Shown here: positions 28,511 to 40,427 of the stretch, one piece after another
Layout of the letters: every line of letters starts with the position of its first letter
Position numbering within the stretch: the stretch's first letter is position 1
Assembly: GCF_000368825.1 (NCBI RefSeq)
Contig: NZ_KB849716.1
Span: 328,461-392,460 of the forward strand
Direction: 5' to 3'
Length of the DNA: 64,000 nt
DNA from: Acinetobacter ursingii DSM 16037 = CIP 107286
Lineage (GTDB): Bacteria > Pseudomonadota > Gammaproteobacteria > Pseudomonadales > Moraxellaceae
Notes under the pieces: model-generated
Database searches by the model: none
Told to the model about the DNA's origin: nothing
Seen by the model: only the letters and a program-made list of their open reading frames with translations
Position numbers and translations under genes: made by a program

Positions 28511-29644
28511 ATGTCACAACGCGTCATCGTCGGGATGTCTGGTGGAGTCGATTCATCGGTTTCTGCTGCACTTTTACTTCAACAAGGATATCAGGTTGAA
28601 GGTCTTTTCATGAAAAACTGGGAAGAAGATGATGGAACGAAATACTGTACAGCACTAGAAGATTTGGCAGATGCCCAAGCGGTTGCCGATAAAATTGGTA
28701 TTAAGCTCCATACGGCTAACTTTGCCATGGAATATTGGGATCGTGTGTTTGAGCATTTTCTTGCTGAATACGCTGCGGGACGTACCCCAAATCCAGATAT
28801 CCTCTGTAATAAAGAAATTAAATTCCGAGCATTTTTAGATCATGCGATGACCTTAGGTGCAGACTTTATTGCCACAGGTCATTACGCACGTCGTGGTGAA
28901 AGTCTGCAAAACTCACGTGGTGAAAGTTATGCACCTTTATTACGTGGCGTCGACAATAATAAAGATCAGACCTATTTTCTGCATGCGGTTCATGGTCGAG
29001 AAATTAATAAGACCTTATTTCCTGTGGGCGAAATTGAAAAACCAGAAGTGCGTAAAATCGCGGAACAACTTGATTTAGCAACAGCCAAGAAAAAAGACTC
29101 GACTGGTATTTGTTTTATTGGTGAACGTCGCTTTAATGATTTTCTTAAACAATATTTACCTGCTCAACCCGGAAAAATTGTTTTGGATAATGGTCAAGAG
29201 GTTGGTGAACATCACGGCTTAATGTACTATACGCTGGGTCAACGTGGTGGTATTGGTTTAGGTGGTTTGAAGAATGCACCTGAAGGCGCATGGTTTGTAC
29301 TACATAAAGATATCGCCAATAATCGACTGGTGATTGGTCAGGGTCATGAACATCCGCTTATGCAAAGCACACAGCTTTGGAGTGAGTCGATTGACTGGGT
29401 GGCAGGTGAGCAAGAGATCCCGACTTCGGGTTTTCGATGTACAGCCAAAACCCGTTATCGTCAACCTGATCAGGCGTGTACCATTTATCGTGATGAAAAT
29501 ACTGAAAATGGTATTCGTGTTGAGTTTGATCAACCGCAGCGAGCGGTCACGCCAGGACAAAGCGTTGTATTTTACGCCGATGAGATCTGTTTAGGTGGCG
29601 GTGTAATCTTGAACACCAATGCACCCAAACCCGATTTTATTTAA
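28511..29644 (+). CDS. mnmA: tRNA-specific 2-thiouridylase MnmA
   Basis: Thiolates the wobble uridine (s2U34) of Lys, Glu and Gln tRNAs, taking sulfur through the Tus relay. 377 residues: P-loop [34 protein letters not shown] with one catalytic Cys, [15 protein letters not shown] with the second Cys, and [14 protein letters not shown]. The ATG at 28511 is four bases after the nudJ stop. Classic operon partner of hflD and purB. Confidence 0.97.
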   Translation: MSQRVIVGMSGGVDSSVSAALLLQQGYQVEGLFMKNWEEDDGTKYCTALEDLADAQAVADKIGIKLHTANFAMEYWDRVFEHFLAEYAAGRTPNPDILCNKEIKFRAFLDHAMTLGADFIATGHYARRGESLQNSRGESYAPLLRGVDNNKDQTYFLHAVHGREINKTLFPVGEIEKPEVRKIAEQLDLATAKKKDSTGICFIGERRFNDFLKQYLPAQPGKIVLDNGQEVGEHHGLMYYTLGQRGGIGLGGLKNAPEGAWFVLHKDIANNRLVIGQGHEHPLMQSTQLWSESIDWVAGEQEIPTSGFRCTAKTRYRQPDQACTIYRDENTENGIRVEFDQPQRAVTPGQSVVFYADEICLGGGVILNTNAPKPDFI

Positions 29645-29668
29645 AGTATATATGAAGGAATCTTAGGC

Positions 29669-30406
29669 ATGGTTGACACCCCTTTTCAACAGCCTCAAGC
29701 ACTGAATGTACGTCAAAACCGTGCCTTGGCGCTTGCGGGTGTCTTTCAGGCCGCGCAGTTGACCCACATGACAGCGATGACAGGTCAACAAAGTATTGGT
29801 GAAAGTGGAAACTTCTACTTTGAACAACTGATTAAGGCCTGTCTCAATATACGCCCTGCTATGAATTCAAGTACGCAAACACTGGATTTCTTTCATCAAC
29901 TTGCCGATATTTCACTGGGTTTAAAAACACTGGAAAGTAGTATTACTCAACCTTTTTCAAGCTCACCGAAATCGCGTTTACCTAAACTCTCAAATGCCAA
30001 GCTGCCTATGACTTATGCCATGTCATTGTTGCAACTTGAAAAGAAAGTCTACAAAAACCCAGAATATGTTGAAATTATTGAAAAATCACAGCAAAAAATT
30101 TTAAAACAACTGTCATTTTTCGATAATAACTATTTACATCCGAGTATTATTGCCAACCTTGCGCAAACCTATGTCGAGACAGCAGGTCAGATTAATCCGC
30201 GCATTATGGTTCGCGGCAACGCTGAAGCGTTCAAAGATAGCAATCACACCAACCGTATCCGAGCCTGTCTATTTACTGGATTGCAAATGGCGCATCTTTG
30301 GCGGCAGTTAGGTGGTAGCTCATGGAATATGATTTTTAGCAAACGTAAATTGCTTCAAGACATTCAAACACTCGCTCGTTTACAGTATCAAATGGTCGAA
30401 CTTTGA
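29669..30406 (+). CDS. hflD: High frequency lysogenization protein HflD homolog
   Basis: Membrane-associated helical protein; in E. coli it influences lambda CII stability, and its core role is unclear. 245 residues, somewhat longer than the E. coli protein (about 210), with an insertion [19 protein letters not shown] in the middle. Conserved start [23 protein letters not shown] and end [33 protein letters not shown]. Strong GAAGGA ribosome site. The family call rests on sequence pattern plus the mnmA-hflD-purB order. Confidence 0.92.
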   Translation: MVDTPFQQPQALNVRQNRALALAGVFQAAQLTHMTAMTGQQSIGESGNFYFEQLIKACLNIRPAMNSSTQTLDFFHQLADISLGLKTLESSITQPFSSSPKSRLPKLSNAKLPMTYAMSLLQLEKKVYKNPEYVEIIEKSQQKILKQLSFFDNNYLHPSIIANLAQTYVETAGQINPRIMVRGNAEAFKDSNHTNRIRACLFTGLQMAHLWRQLGGSSWNMIFSKRKLLQDIQTLARLQYQMVEL

Positions 30407-30427
30407 TGTTGCAACGAATTTTATTTT

Positions 30428-30488
30428 ATATCTTTATACCCTCTCTAAATCTCTCCCTGAGGAACGACTAAAGTTCCGCAAGAGAGAC
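30428..30488 (+). repeat. CCTCTCC-type palindromic repeat before purB
   Basis: CCCTCTCTAAATCTCTCCCTGA, then GGAAC and GTTCC around 7 nt, then GCAAGAGAG. The outer CTCTC/GAGAG and inner GGAAC/GTTCC arms make one interrupted hairpin. The first part resembles the start of the ahcY-metF spacer repeat. Confidence 0.6.
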
Positions 30489-30497
30489 TAACTTTAA

Positions 30498-31895
<1,398 letters not shown>

Positions 31896-31916
31896 TCGAT
31901 ATCAGTTAAAATAGAG

Positions 31917-31946
31917 CGGAATCATTGTAAAATGGTTCCGTTTTTT
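31917..31946 (+). terminator. Terminator after purB
   Basis: CGGAATCAT / ATGGTTCCG (one G-T pair) followed by six T residues. Confidence 0.85.
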
Positions 31947-31980
31947 ATCGCCTATTACAAACAAAAAAGAATGATTCGAT

Positions 31981-32613
31981 ATGATTGAGAAAAAATTTAC
32001 CCTAAGACACTGGCTTGGCTTTCTGCTTATTTTTATTGAAATTGCGATTGCCAGCATTCATCCCCTAGAAGTTGAATCATATTTATTGCATCAAGTGGGG
32101 ACTGTCTTGATGCTTATTTTATTGGTGATTAGCTTTAAAAAAATTGGCTTAGATTTTCTAAGTTTTAGTTTCTATCTGGGTTTTCTATTTATTCATATTC
32201 TGGCAGCTCATTATTTATATTCTTATGTACCTTATAACGACTGGATTAAAGCGATTTTCCATTTTGATTTAGATCATTTTTTTGGATGGCAGCGCAACAT
32301 GTATGATCGTTTGGTACATTTTAGCTATGGCTTTTTGCTCTATCCATTTTTTTATCGTTGTTTTCAAGTTTGGTTTCCAACAGCCCAACCCCGTACCTTA
32401 TTTTTGCTCGTCTTACAATTTGTCATGGCGTCCAGTATGGCCTATGAACTCATAGAGTGGGCCATCGCGATCGGCATGTCACCTGAAGCGGCTGAAAAAT
32501 ATAATGGACAACAAGGTGATATGTGGGATGCGCATAAAGATATGCTCATGGCAACGATTGGAACCATAATCTATGGTTTGGGACAATATCTGTTCAGTAA
32601 AAAGCACTCTTAA
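31981..32613 (+). CDS. DUF2238 inner membrane protein (YjdF-like)
   Basis: 210 residues with about six membrane helices. Family pattern: HYLYSYVPYNDW, FGWQRNMYDRLVHFSYGFLLYP and AYELIEWAIAIGMSPEAAEKYNGQQGDMWDAHKDMLMATIG, whose conserved His, Glu and Asp residues sit near the membrane. Function is not established for this family. The stop codon lies inside the hairpin of the converging terminator. Confidence 0.85.
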   Translation: MIEKKFTLRHWLGFLLIFIEIAIASIHPLEVESYLLHQVGTVLMLILLVISFKKIGLDFLSFSFYLGFLFIHILAAHYLYSYVPYNDWIKAIFHFDLDHFFGWQRNMYDRLVHFSYGFLLYPFFYRCFQVWFPTAQPRTLFLLVLQFVMASSMAYELIEWAIAIGMSPEAAEKYNGQQGDMWDAHKDMLMATIGTIIYGLGQYLFSKKHS

Positions 32614-32626
32614 TCGAGTGCTTTTA
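32599..32626. terminator. Terminator between yjdF-like gene and sohB, used mainly on the minus strand
   Basis: AAAAGCACTC / GAGTGCTTTT around 6 nt; on the minus strand it is followed by TTTTT. It overlaps the end of the plus-strand gene. Confidence 0.7.
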
Positions 32627-32643
32627 AAGATGCAGCAAAAAAA

Positions 32644-33606
32644 TTAAAGTTTAGGATCACGCATTTGAACCAAATTACTATTCGCTTTACTCAAACTTTC
32701 CACAAATTTATTCATTACAGTTGGAATCAAATGATCCGCCAATTGCGCGGCTTGCAGTCCAAGCTTTTCACCTAAGGTTGGACGCTTACGTGTGCTAATG
32801 ACATAGACATCATGTTGTGGCAATAAGCCCAAAATGTATTCATCAGATGTTTGTAATTTATCCACCAGATTTAAATCTAAAGCATCTTGTCCGTACCAAT
32901 GTTCACCTGTTGCAACTTTCTCAACATTCAGTTGTGGACGATATTTCTCCACAAAATGCTTAAATAGTGCATGCGTTTGTTGCAACTCTTCTTCAAATTT
33001 GGCTTTACCTTCAGGCGTATTTTCACCAAACATGGTCACGGTACGTTTGTATTCACCCGCTGTGTACAGTTCAAAATCGACATTATGCTGTTTCAGCAAA
33101 CGATTAAAATTTGGAACCTGTGCCACAACACCAATCGAACCTAAAATGGCAAATGGCGCTGAAATAATTTCACTCGCAATACAGGCCATCATATAACCAC
33201 CACTCGCGGCCACTTTATCGACCACAATGGTGACATGAAACCCTGCATCACGCAGACGAACCAATTGTGCTGCTGCCAAGCCATAACCGTGTACCATGCC
33301 GCCTGGACTTTCTAAACGAACCACTACACGATCTTTTCCTGCTTTGGCAGTTGCTAATACCAGTGTAATTTCTTCACGTAGTTGTTCAACAGCAGATGCC
33401 TGAATATCACCTTTAAAATCGAGTACAAAGACTTTTTGGTTATTTTTCTTACGCGATCTGGATTCTTTCGCCAGTTGTTGAGTTAATTGTAATAGCTCGA
33501 ATTTTGACGCAGTGGTTTGAGCTATTTTTTTACGCTGTTCATTCACTCGCGCGTTTAAATGGCTGACATGGAGTTCAGCGGGTAATTTAGGTAAATGAAA
33601 TAGCAT
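32644..33606 (-). CDS. sohB: S49 peptidase SohB without the usual N-terminal membrane anchor
   Basis: Serine-lysine protease of the SppA/SohB family. 320 residues; E. coli SohB has about 349. RVVVRLESPGGMVHGYGLAAAQL, VDKVAASGGYMMACIAS with the catalytic Ser, ILGSIGVVAQVPNFNRLL and YTAGEYKRTVTMFGENTPEG with the catalytic Lys match SohB closely. The N terminus (MLFHLPKLPAELHVSHLNARVNEQRKKIA...) is charged and has no membrane helix, whereas E. coli SohB starts with one. No upstream in-frame extension with a hydrophobic stretch was seen in the 150 bases before the ATG. Confidence 0.9.
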   Translation of the reverse strand: MLFHLPKLPAELHVSHLNARVNEQRKKIAQTTASKFELLQLTQQLAKESRSRKKNNQKVFVLDFKGDIQASAVEQLREEITLVLATAKAGKDRVVVRLESPGGMVHGYGLAAAQLVRLRDAGFHVTIVVDKVAASGGYMMACIASEIISAPFAILGSIGVVAQVPNFNRLLKQHNVDFELYTAGEYKRTVTMFGENTPEGKAKFEEELQQTHALFKHFVEKYRPQLNVEKVATGEHWYGQDALDLNLVDKLQTSDEYILGLLPQHDVYVISTRKRPTLGEKLGLQAAQLADHLIPTVMNKFVESLSKANSNLVQMRDPKL

Positions 33607-33715
33607 AAGCTGTTTATTCTCTACAGTTCCTGTTTATGAACAAAAGATGAGGGCTAAACTAGAAAATTTCAATATGACTTTTGAAAACAAGATGATATAC
33701 AGCCATTTTTTCGAT

Positions 33716-33742
33716 AAAAAAAGCACCCAAAGGTGCTTTCCT
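33716..33742 (-). terminator. Terminator of the pst operon
   Basis: On the minus strand AAAGCACC / GGTGCTTT with loop TTTG, then a run of T residues, directly after pstB. Confidence 0.88.
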
Positions 33743-33755
33743 TAACAGAACAGAA

Positions 33756-34670
33756 TCAACCAAAACGACCCGTAATATACGCTTCAGTCAACTGATGATC
33801 AGGTTGAGTAAAGACTTTTTCAGTAGAGTTGACTTCAATCAAGTCACCCAAATGAAAGTATGCGGTACGGTCAGAAACACGTGCTGCTTGTTGCATCGAG
33901 TGCGTTACAATCGCAATGGTGTACTGATTAGAAAGTTCAGAAATTAATTCTTCTACTTTAGCCGTTGCGATTGGATCAAGTGCCGAACAAGGTTCATCCA
34001 TCAGGATCACTTCTGGACTAACCGCAATAGTACGTGCAATACACAAACGTTGCTGTTGACCACCCGATAAGCCTGTTCCTGGCTGATTCAAACGATCTTT
34101 GACTTCATCCCACAAACCTGCTTTACGCAAACTATTTTCAACAATCTCTTCGAGATCGTATTTATCACGTGCCAAGCCATGTAACTTAGGGCCATAAGCA
34201 ACGTTGTCAAAAATTGATTTTGGGAATGGGTTTGGTTTTTGGAATACCATACCAACTTGAGCACGTAGTAACACTACGTCCAAGTTTGGATCATAAATGT
34301 CGTGATTATCCAATAATACCTTACCCGTCACACGACAGCTATCAATCGTATCATTCATACGGTTCAGGGTACGTAAGAATGTTGATTTACCACAACCAGA
34401 AGGCCCAATAAAAGCAATCACTTCATTTTCATAAATACTGATATCAATGCCTTTAATCGCTTCGCTATCACCATAATAGACATGCACATCATTAGCACTG
34501 AGCTTAACGTTTTGCTTCGTTTCTTTTTTGGGACTCGTCTGAGTATCAAACTGTGAAACAAATGAAGTCTGACGTTTTGGTTCCGTTTCAGCACTGGTAA
34601 ATTGCTTTTGATCAGAATTCACTGTTTTATCCTTTTCTAAGGCATTTGTTGTATCAATAGTATTCATCAT
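33756..34670 (-). CDS. pstB: Phosphate ABC transporter ATPase PstB
   Basis: ATPase of the high-affinity phosphate importer. 304 residues. Walker [11 protein letters not shown]-loop [20 protein letters not shown], signature LSGGQQQRL and Walker [14 protein letters not shown] are intact, with the H-loop [21 protein letters not shown]. The first 45 or so residues (Thr/Lys/Gln-rich) extend beyond E. coli PstB and are probably disordered. Two ATGs (34670, 34667) follow AGAGGGTGAG; the region overlaps or abuts the pstA stop at 34682. Confidence 0.96.
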   Translation of the reverse strand: MMNTIDTTNALEKDKTVNSDQKQFTSAETEPKRQTSFVSQFDTQTSPKKETKQNVKLSANDVHVYYGDSEAIKGIDISIYENEVIAFIGPSGCGKSTFLRTLNRMNDTIDSCRVTGKVLLDNHDIYDPNLDVVLLRAQVGMVFQKPNPFPKSIFDNVAYGPKLHGLARDKYDLEEIVENSLRKAGLWDEVKDRLNQPGTGLSGGQQQRLCIARTIAVSPEVILMDEPCSALDPIATAKVEELISELSNQYTIAIVTHSMQQAARVSDRTAYFHLGDLIEVNSTEKVFTQPDHQLTEAYITGRFG

Positions 34671-34681
34671 CTCACCCTCTA

Positions 34682-36079
34682 TTACCAACGCACTTCGAAT
34701 TTTTTACGTAACCAAATTGCGAGGCTGTTTAAACCAATCATCATTGCCAAGAGTACAATAATGGCTGCTGCGGTACGTCCTTCAAAGAAGTTACGTAATT
34801 CATTACCCTGCCATAAGAAAATTTGAACAGGTAGGGCTGTTGATTGATCCAGTGGACTGGTAGGAATACTTGCGACGAAAGCACTCATACCAATTAAAAG
34901 TAACGGCGCAGTTTCACCTAAAGCCTGAGCTACACCAATGATCGCACCAGTTAAAATACCCGGCAATGCCAATGGCAACACATGATGGAATACCACTTGC
35001 ACCCGTGAAGCTCCTAAACCAAGCGCAGCTTGACGAATCGATGGTGGAACAGCTTTCAGGGCAGCACGCGTCGTAATAATAACGGTTGGAAGCGTCATCA
35101 AGCTGAGGACCAGACCACCAACCAATGGGGCAGATAAAGGTAAATGCATCCAGTTAATAAAGATCGCAGCGCCAAGCAAACCAAATACAATCGACGGAAC
35201 CGCAGCCAGATTATTAATATTGACTTCAATGACATCGGTCATCACGTTTTGTTTCGCAAACTCTTCCAGATATACCGCACTGGCAACACCAATTGGGATC
35301 GAAATAAAGATCACAATCAACATCATAAACAGGGAGCCCATAAATGCACCGGCTAAACCACTGGTTGCAGGCGAACTACGAGAGTCTGGATTGGTGAAAA
35401 TATTGGTATTAAATGAATGTGTAAGTACGCCATTTTTTTCTAATTGATCGGCCAATTGACGCACTTCTGGACTCAATTGTTGTTGATCATCTGGCAAACT
35501 ACGATCGATCTTACCTGTTAACCAGACATCGACATTGGCATCTGCAAGGAACTTGATATCTTCACGCTTACCAATCAATGATGGATCCTTAAAGACCATA
35601 TCACGTAAGCGATAAGATTCAGAGCTAGTATACAAACTACTTAAATCATCACGTTTTGAAGCTAAAGATGGATCTTTGGCAATCAAACCATTTACGATTA
35701 ATGCATCCCAATCGACCATACCCATTTTGGTTTGCCACTCAATATAGCGTTCCTGAAAATGGGCTGGTGTTTCACCTGACGCTTGAACAGGTTTAGGGCC
35801 TGCATCAATGAGGGTCGGATCGAAATAAACAGGAACCGTCATACTGGTTTGCCAAAAAGCAGGTAAACCTTTTGCCAAGATACTACCAAATAACAGGGCA
35901 ACAAATAACAGACCAATCACAACCGCAGAAAAACCAAATAATCGAAATGTCGTTTCTTTGCGATGGCGTTTTGCCAAAGACTTTTGAATCGTATTCTTAC
36001 GTTTTTCGCGTAATTCCGCGGCAACTTGTGGATCAAAACTATTTTGATCCAAAGGTGTAGAAGTATTTGATGTACTCAT
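34682..36079 (-). CDS. pstA: Phosphate ABC transporter permease PstA with a large periplasmic insertion
   Basis: Inner membrane permease. 465 residues against about 296 in E. coli. The C-terminal permease core is normal ([74 protein letters not shown]). The extra length is a soluble domain of about 150 residues between the first and second membrane helices ([20 protein letters not shown]... to [17 protein letters not shown]), as in DUF3333-type PstA proteins of several proteobacteria. The start overlaps the pstC stop (ATGA). Confidence 0.95.
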   Translation of the reverse strand: MSTSNTSTPLDQNSFDPQVAAELREKRKNTIQKSLAKRHRKETTFRLFGFSAVVIGLLFVALLFGSILAKGLPAFWQTSMTVPVYFDPTLIDAGPKPVQASGETPAHFQERYIEWQTKMGMVDWDALIVNGLIAKDPSLASKRDDLSSLYTSSESYRLRDMVFKDPSLIGKREDIKFLADANVDVWLTGKIDRSLPDDQQQLSPEVRQLADQLEKNGVLTHSFNTNIFTNPDSRSSPATSGLAGAFMGSLFMMLIVIFISIPIGVASAVYLEEFAKQNVMTDVIEVNINNLAAVPSIVFGLLGAAIFINWMHLPLSAPLVGGLVLSLMTLPTVIITTRAALKAVPPSIRQAALGLGASRVQVVFHHVLPLALPGILTGAIIGVAQALGETAPLLLIGMSAFVASIPTSPLDQSTALPVQIFLWQGNELRNFFEGRTAAAIIVLLAMMIGLNSLAIWLRKKFEVRW

Positions 36080-37455
36080 TCGTATTGCTCGCGATATTTA
36101 CGCACAATATAAAGTGCAACAATGTTAAGACCTAAAGTGATTACAAACAGCGTCAAACCTAGAGCAAATGCAACCAGCGCCTGAGGACTTGCGAAATCTG
36201 TATCACCTGTTAATTGGTTGACAATCGTGACTGTCACAGTAGACACTGCTTCTAATGGATTGACATGAAGTAAAGGACTATTCCCTGCTGCCAGTACCAC
36301 GATCATGGTTTCACCAATGGCGCGGGAAGCAGCCAATAAGAATGCACCAATAATGCCGGGCAATGCTGCTGGAATCACCACCTGACGAATCGTTTCAGAT
36401 TTAGTCGCGCCAAGTCCAAGTGAACCATCACGTAGTGCACGTGGAACCTGAGTAATGATGTCATCCGAAAGTGAAGATACGAATGGGATAATCATAATGC
36501 CCATCACAAAACCCGCGGTGAGCGCACTGGTGGCATTGATATTAATGCCAACCAATTCACCTGCCATTTTAAAGAATGGGCCAATGATCATCAGGGCAAA
36601 TACACCATACACAATGGTCGGAATACCCGCCAAAATTTCAATGGCTGGTTTTGCCCATGAACGCAACGTAGGAGAAGCATATTCAGCCAGATAAATTGCG
36701 ATCATCAAACCAATCGGCACTGAAACCAGTAAGGCAATACCACTCACCATGAGGGTACCCCAAAGTAGTGGTAATAGACCGTAACTACCTTCTGCACTAC
36801 CTGATGTACTAAAACCTGGATTCCACTCAGTACCAAAGAAGAAGTCGAGTGGGCTCACGAAAGAGAAAAATCTTAAGGCTTCACTAAACATTGACATCAC
36901 AATGCCAAGTGTCGTCAGAATCGCTACACCCGAGCAGAGTGCAAGCGTGATATTAATAATTTTTTCAACTTTATTACGTGCTCTAAAATTTTCTGCAACA
37001 CGTTTTTTTGCAATCAATAAACCAACAATCGCAGCACAAAGCACTACCGCAAGTTTGGCATATGACCCAATGGTCTGTACTTTAGCGAGTTGCGCTGCGG
37101 CAGCAAGTTCGTAAGCAGCGGGTTGATCGGTAACACCAAAACCAGAAGCAATCGCTTTAACACGATTCATCAATACTTCAATGCTGGCTTGGTCCATTCC
37201 TGCCAAAGTTGCGGCCGGAACTTGATCCAAAACGACATGCTTTAAAATATTGGGTTCGACCAAATTCCAAACAATCAAAATTAAAAAAGCAGGGATACCA
37301 CACCATAACGCGACCAATGCGCCATAATAGCCCGGTCGTGAATGTAATAATGCAGAGTTATTTCCCTTACCTGCTAGGCTGCGACTTTTGCTCAACCCAA
37401 TTTGATAAGCTATGGCAATGAGTGCCAATAGCACGCCAATCAATAGCAGATTCAT
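36076..37455 (-). CDS. pstC: Phosphate ABC transporter permease PstC
   Basis: Partner permease of PstA. 459 residues, longer than E. coli PstC (about 319) because of an extra N-terminal part with three membrane helices and a loop (NILKHVVLDQVPAATLAGMDQ...). The core shows FFGTEWNPGFSTSGSAEGSYGLLPLLWGTLMVS, GLMIAIYLAEYASPTLRSW, EILAGIPTIVYGVFALM and LGATKSETIRQVVIPAALPGIIGAFLLAASRAIGETM. Ribosome site GGTGGAG. It is separated from pstS by a hairpin. Confidence 0.95.
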   Translation of the reverse strand: MNLLLIGVLLALIAIAYQIGLSKSRSLAGKGNNSALLHSRPGYYGALVALWCGIPAFLILIVWNLVEPNILKHVVLDQVPAATLAGMDQASIEVLMNRVKAIASGFGVTDQPAAYELAAAAQLAKVQTIGSYAKLAVVLCAAIVGLLIAKKRVAENFRARNKVEKIINITLALCSGVAILTTLGIVMSMFSEALRFFSFVSPLDFFFGTEWNPGFSTSGSAEGSYGLLPLLWGTLMVSGIALLVSVPIGLMIAIYLAEYASPTLRSWAKPAIEILAGIPTIVYGVFALMIIGPFFKMAGELVGININATSALTAGFVMGIMIIPFVSSLSDDIITQVPRALRDGSLGLGATKSETIRQVVIPAALPGIIGAFLLAASRAIGETMIVVLAAGNSPLLHVNPLEAVSTVTVTIVNQLTGDTDFASPQALVAFALGLTLFVITLGLNIVALYIVRKYREQYE

Positions 37456-37518
37456 GTAATCTCCACCGTTTTCTCAATTTTCATTCTTTGAAAAAACCCA
37501 GTTAAACATCTTGCTAGA

Positions 37519-37555
37519 CAAAAAGCTGATGAAGGTATCACACCCACATCAGCTC
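37519..37555 (-). terminator. Attenuator-like terminator between pstS and pstC
   Basis: On the minus strand AGCTGATG / CATCAGCT around 15 nt, followed by TTTTTG. It likely gives more pstS than pstCAB mRNA, the usual stoichiometry of binding protein to permease. Confidence 0.7.
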
Positions 37556-37569
37556 TCATTTTCAATCTA

Positions 37570-38601
37570 TTATTTAACAGATTTACCTGCTTTAAAGTCT
37601 GCCAGTACTTTTGCACGTTCTGAATCAGACATTGAAATCAAGCCCGCTTTTTCAAGTTTAGAACCTTTACCTGAAGTCTTTTTGTTCAGGAAGAATTCTA
37701 CATATTGCGGTAAGCCTTTAATTGATTTCACATGCTCGCCTTTCACATAGAAGAATAAAGGACGAGATACAGGGTAACTACCATTCAAAATCGTTTTTTC
37801 AGAAGGTGCTACGTTGTTTACAGTTGCAACACGAAGCTTGTCACGGTTTTGGTCATAGAAGCCTAAACCAAATACACCAACTGCGCTAGGAGATGTTTTT
37901 AAACGTGCCAGAGTTTCAGTATAGTCGCCTGCGATTTCAATCACACGACCATCCTTACGAAATGCTGAACAAGCTTTTTTCTGTTCTTCTTTGTCCATTT
38001 TTTTGAAGTAATCGTAAGCTTCACAGCCCGCTTCTACCATTTTTTCTTGGAATACTTCACGAGTACCGTGGTTAGAAGCTGGAATAACCAGTGTAATTGG
38101 CTCGTTTGGAAGTGATTTATCAATCTGGTTCCAGCGTGTATATGGGTTTGGTACAAGCTGGCCATTTGATGGCAATTTCTCAGCAAGCGCAGCAAAAACA
38201 AAGGCTGGTTTTAATTTATAAGCTGCTTTGTTTGAGTTTGATGCAAATACAATACCGTCATAACCAATTTTGATTTCTTGTACTTGGTTTACGCCTGCTT
38301 TTTTACATGCAGCTAATTCTGTATCTTTAACTTTACGTGAAGCGTTTGCAATATCAATCGTGTTATCGCCAACACCTTGACAGAACTGTTTTAGACCACC
38401 AGATGTACCACCAGAACCGACTACTGGAGTTTTAAACTGTGGGAAAGTATTACCAAACTCTTCTGCAACAATACTTGCATAAGGTAAAACAGTGGATGAA
38501 CCAGCGATCTGAATCGTATCACGGGCTGCATTCGCAGTTGTCGCGATAGCGGCCCCAGAAACTGCAAGTGCAATGGCAAGTTGACGTGGATTTAAGCGCA
38601 T
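37570..38601 (-). CDS. pstS: Periplasmic phosphate-binding protein PstS
   Basis: Captures phosphate for PstCAB. 343 residues with signal peptide MRLNPRQLAIALAVSGAAIATTANA. The start of the mature protein (IQIAGSSTVLPYASIVAEEF) and VGSGGTSGGLKQFCQG carry the phosphate-binding Ser/Thr/Gly residues; DIANASRKVK and IVFASNSNKAA follow. It belongs to the PstS type common in Pseudomonas and Acinetobacter rather than the E. coli form. Preceded by a Pho box and followed by an attenuator. Confidence 0.95.
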   Translation of the reverse strand: MRLNPRQLAIALAVSGAAIATTANAARDTIQIAGSSTVLPYASIVAEEFGNTFPQFKTPVVGSGGTSGGLKQFCQGVGDNTIDIANASRKVKDTELAACKKAGVNQVQEIKIGYDGIVFASNSNKAAYKLKPAFVFAALAEKLPSNGQLVPNPYTRWNQIDKSLPNEPITLVIPASNHGTREVFQEKMVEAGCEAYDYFKKMDKEEQKKACSAFRKDGRVIEIAGDYTETLARLKTSPSAVGVFGLGFYDQNRDKLRVATVNNVAPSEKTILNGSYPVSRPLFFYVKGEHVKSIKGLPQYVEFFLNKKTSGKGSKLEKAGLISMSDSERAKVLADFKAGKSVK

Positions 38602-38679
38602 GCTCTTCTCTCTTTATTTAGCTTAAGTGGGTACATCACTGGGTAAGTGAGTGTGTGTACTTTCGATACATGCATTTTG

Positions 38680-38718
38680 ATTTTAAAATATGACAATTAG
38701 GTGACAACTTGATGACGC
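38680..38718 (-). promoter_or_regulatory. Pho box and promoter of pstS
   Basis: Read on the minus strand: GCGTCAT-CAAG-TTGTCAC-CTAA-TTGTCAT (38718 to 38690), three PhoB half sites of 7 bp with 4-bp spacers, close to the consensus CTGTCAT-N4-CTGTCAC. An AT-rich -10-like stretch (ATTTTAAAAT) follows at once. The start codon is about 90 bases downstream. Confidence 0.9.
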
Positions 38719-38849
38719 TTTTGTGATAATTCAACCCTAAACTTTGATTTTTATAAAATTCTTTTAATTTCAATATGTAACTTCAATTTTCAATATAAGC
38801 TTTGTATTTTTATTTATCCATTAAAATGTAATATTTCATTATTCTGTCA

Positions 38850-38878
38850 TAAAAAAGGCCACCGAAGTGACCTTTTCA
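38850..38878 (-). terminator. Terminator of dat-ddc
   Basis: On the minus strand AAAAGGTCAC, loop TTCG, GTGGCCTTTT (one mismatch), then T residues. Confidence 0.85.
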
Positions 38879-38890
38879 TAATCATAAGAC

Positions 38891-40423
38891 TTAATCAATT
38901 GCGGGTGTATAAGTTCCTGCAACGATGTCATCTTTAATACGATCACTTTCAGCAAGCACCAGTGCCAATAAGCTTTTCACATTATCCAGTGTTGCCACTG
39001 GGCTAAGTGTCGTCATTTTTAAAGACTGAACTTGCCCAACTTTAGTCACACCAATATTGGCATCGCCACGCGCAAACAATTCATCTGCAACATTTTGATT
39101 CAGACTATCGATAAATTCAACAGGATAATCTTGAGGCACAACACGGAACAATACTGAAGCAAATTGTGGTTCTACCAGAAGCTCAAGCCCATCTGTTGCT
39201 TTAATATAATCAGCGACTTCACGAGTTAGCGTCACACCATGATCAATCATGGAACCATACAGTTCTTCACCCAATGCTTCCACGGTCATCCAGAGCTTTA
39301 AGGCATCAAAACGGCGAGTGGTTTGCAATGATTTAGAGACCAGATTTGGTACACCATGTTCTTCATCGTAAGCAGAGTTTAAATATTCTGCTTCATAATG
39401 CATAAAGCGATAATTGGCTTCATCTTTCAATAAGAATGCACCACAGCTAATGCTTTGGAAATAATGCTTATGGAAGTCTAAAGTGATCGAATCGGAGAGT
39501 TCAATACCATCCAACATGTCACGATGTGCATTCGATAAAATCAATGCACCACCCCAAGCGGCATCAATATGCATCCATGCACCATATTTATGGGTGATTT
39601 CACGGATTTTCTTGAGTGGATCAATCGCACCTGCATCGGTTGTACCCGCAGTAGCCACCACACATGCCACGATTTTGCCTTCCGCTTGTAAATGCGCCAT
39701 GGTTTTTTCAAGCGCATCCACATCCATTTGGGCATTGTCATTCACAGGAACGGTCACTACCGACTGAAAGCCCATGCCCATCATCGCCATGTTCTTTTGC
39801 ACAGAGAAATGTGCATTTTCAGAACAAATGACTTTAACGTTTTTCATGGCTTCCGCAGGAATACCATCACGTTGGACTGACCACGGTTGACCGTTTTCAT
39901 TTTTCCAATTCTTGGAAATACACCAGTCGCGCGCCAGTAGGACACCCATCAAATTTGACTGCGTACCACCTGAGGTAAACACACCGGCTTGACCAGACCC
40001 ATAACCAACCTTTTGACGTAACCAGTCAATCAATTGCACTTCCATCAAAGAACCCGCAGGGCTTTGATCCCAAGAATCCATCGACTGGTTAGTCGCATTG
40101 ATGAGCACTTCAGCGATCTGACTGGTCACCATCGTTGGACAATGCAAATGTGCGAGAGAATATGGATGATGTACCTTTAAGCTTTTGTTAAGAAATAACT
40201 CAACCATACGACTTAAAGACTGGTGTAAGCCCATCCCTTCTTTTGAAGGATTAAAAGAAATCGCCGAGCGCAATTCCTTGATACTACCACCCGTGTACAT
40301 TTTGTCATTTTGCAACCATGCAGCAACGGCTTTCACCGCTTCATCCATTGCTGACTGATAGTCAGCAATGGAACCAGCATCATTGCAGAGTAACGCTTTA
40401 CGATGTTCTGCAAAATCAACCAT
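38891..40423 (-). CDS. ddc: L-2,4-diaminobutyrate decarboxylase
   Basis: PLP enzyme forming 1,3-diaminopropane from L-2,4-diaminobutyrate, a polyamine hallmark of Acinetobacter. 510 residues, group II decarboxylase fold. Motifs are [67 protein letters not shown] and the PLP Lys in [17 protein letters not shown]. The ATG at 40423 follows GAGGC; the 25 upstream codons overlap dat and are rejected. Only four bases separate it from the dat stop. Confidence 0.94.
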   Translation of the reverse strand: MVDFAEHRKALLCNDAGSIADYQSAMDEAVKAVAAWLQNDKMYTGGSIKELRSAISFNPSKEGMGLHQSLSRMVELFLNKSLKVHHPYSLAHLHCPTMVTSQIAEVLINATNQSMDSWDQSPAGSLMEVQLIDWLRQKVGYGSGQAGVFTSGGTQSNLMGVLLARDWCISKNWKNENGQPWSVQRDGIPAEAMKNVKVICSENAHFSVQKNMAMMGMGFQSVVTVPVNDNAQMDVDALEKTMAHLQAEGKIVACVVATAGTTDAGAIDPLKKIREITHKYGAWMHIDAAWGGALILSNAHRDMLDGIELSDSITLDFHKHYFQSISCGAFLLKDEANYRFMHYEAEYLNSAYDEEHGVPNLVSKSLQTTRRFDALKLWMTVEALGEELYGSMIDHGVTLTREVADYIKATDGLELLVEPQFASVLFRVVPQDYPVEFIDSLNQNVADELFARGDANIGVTKVGQVQSLKMTTLSPVATLDNVKSLLALVLAESDRIKDDIVAGTYTPAID

Positions 40424-40427
40424 GCGA

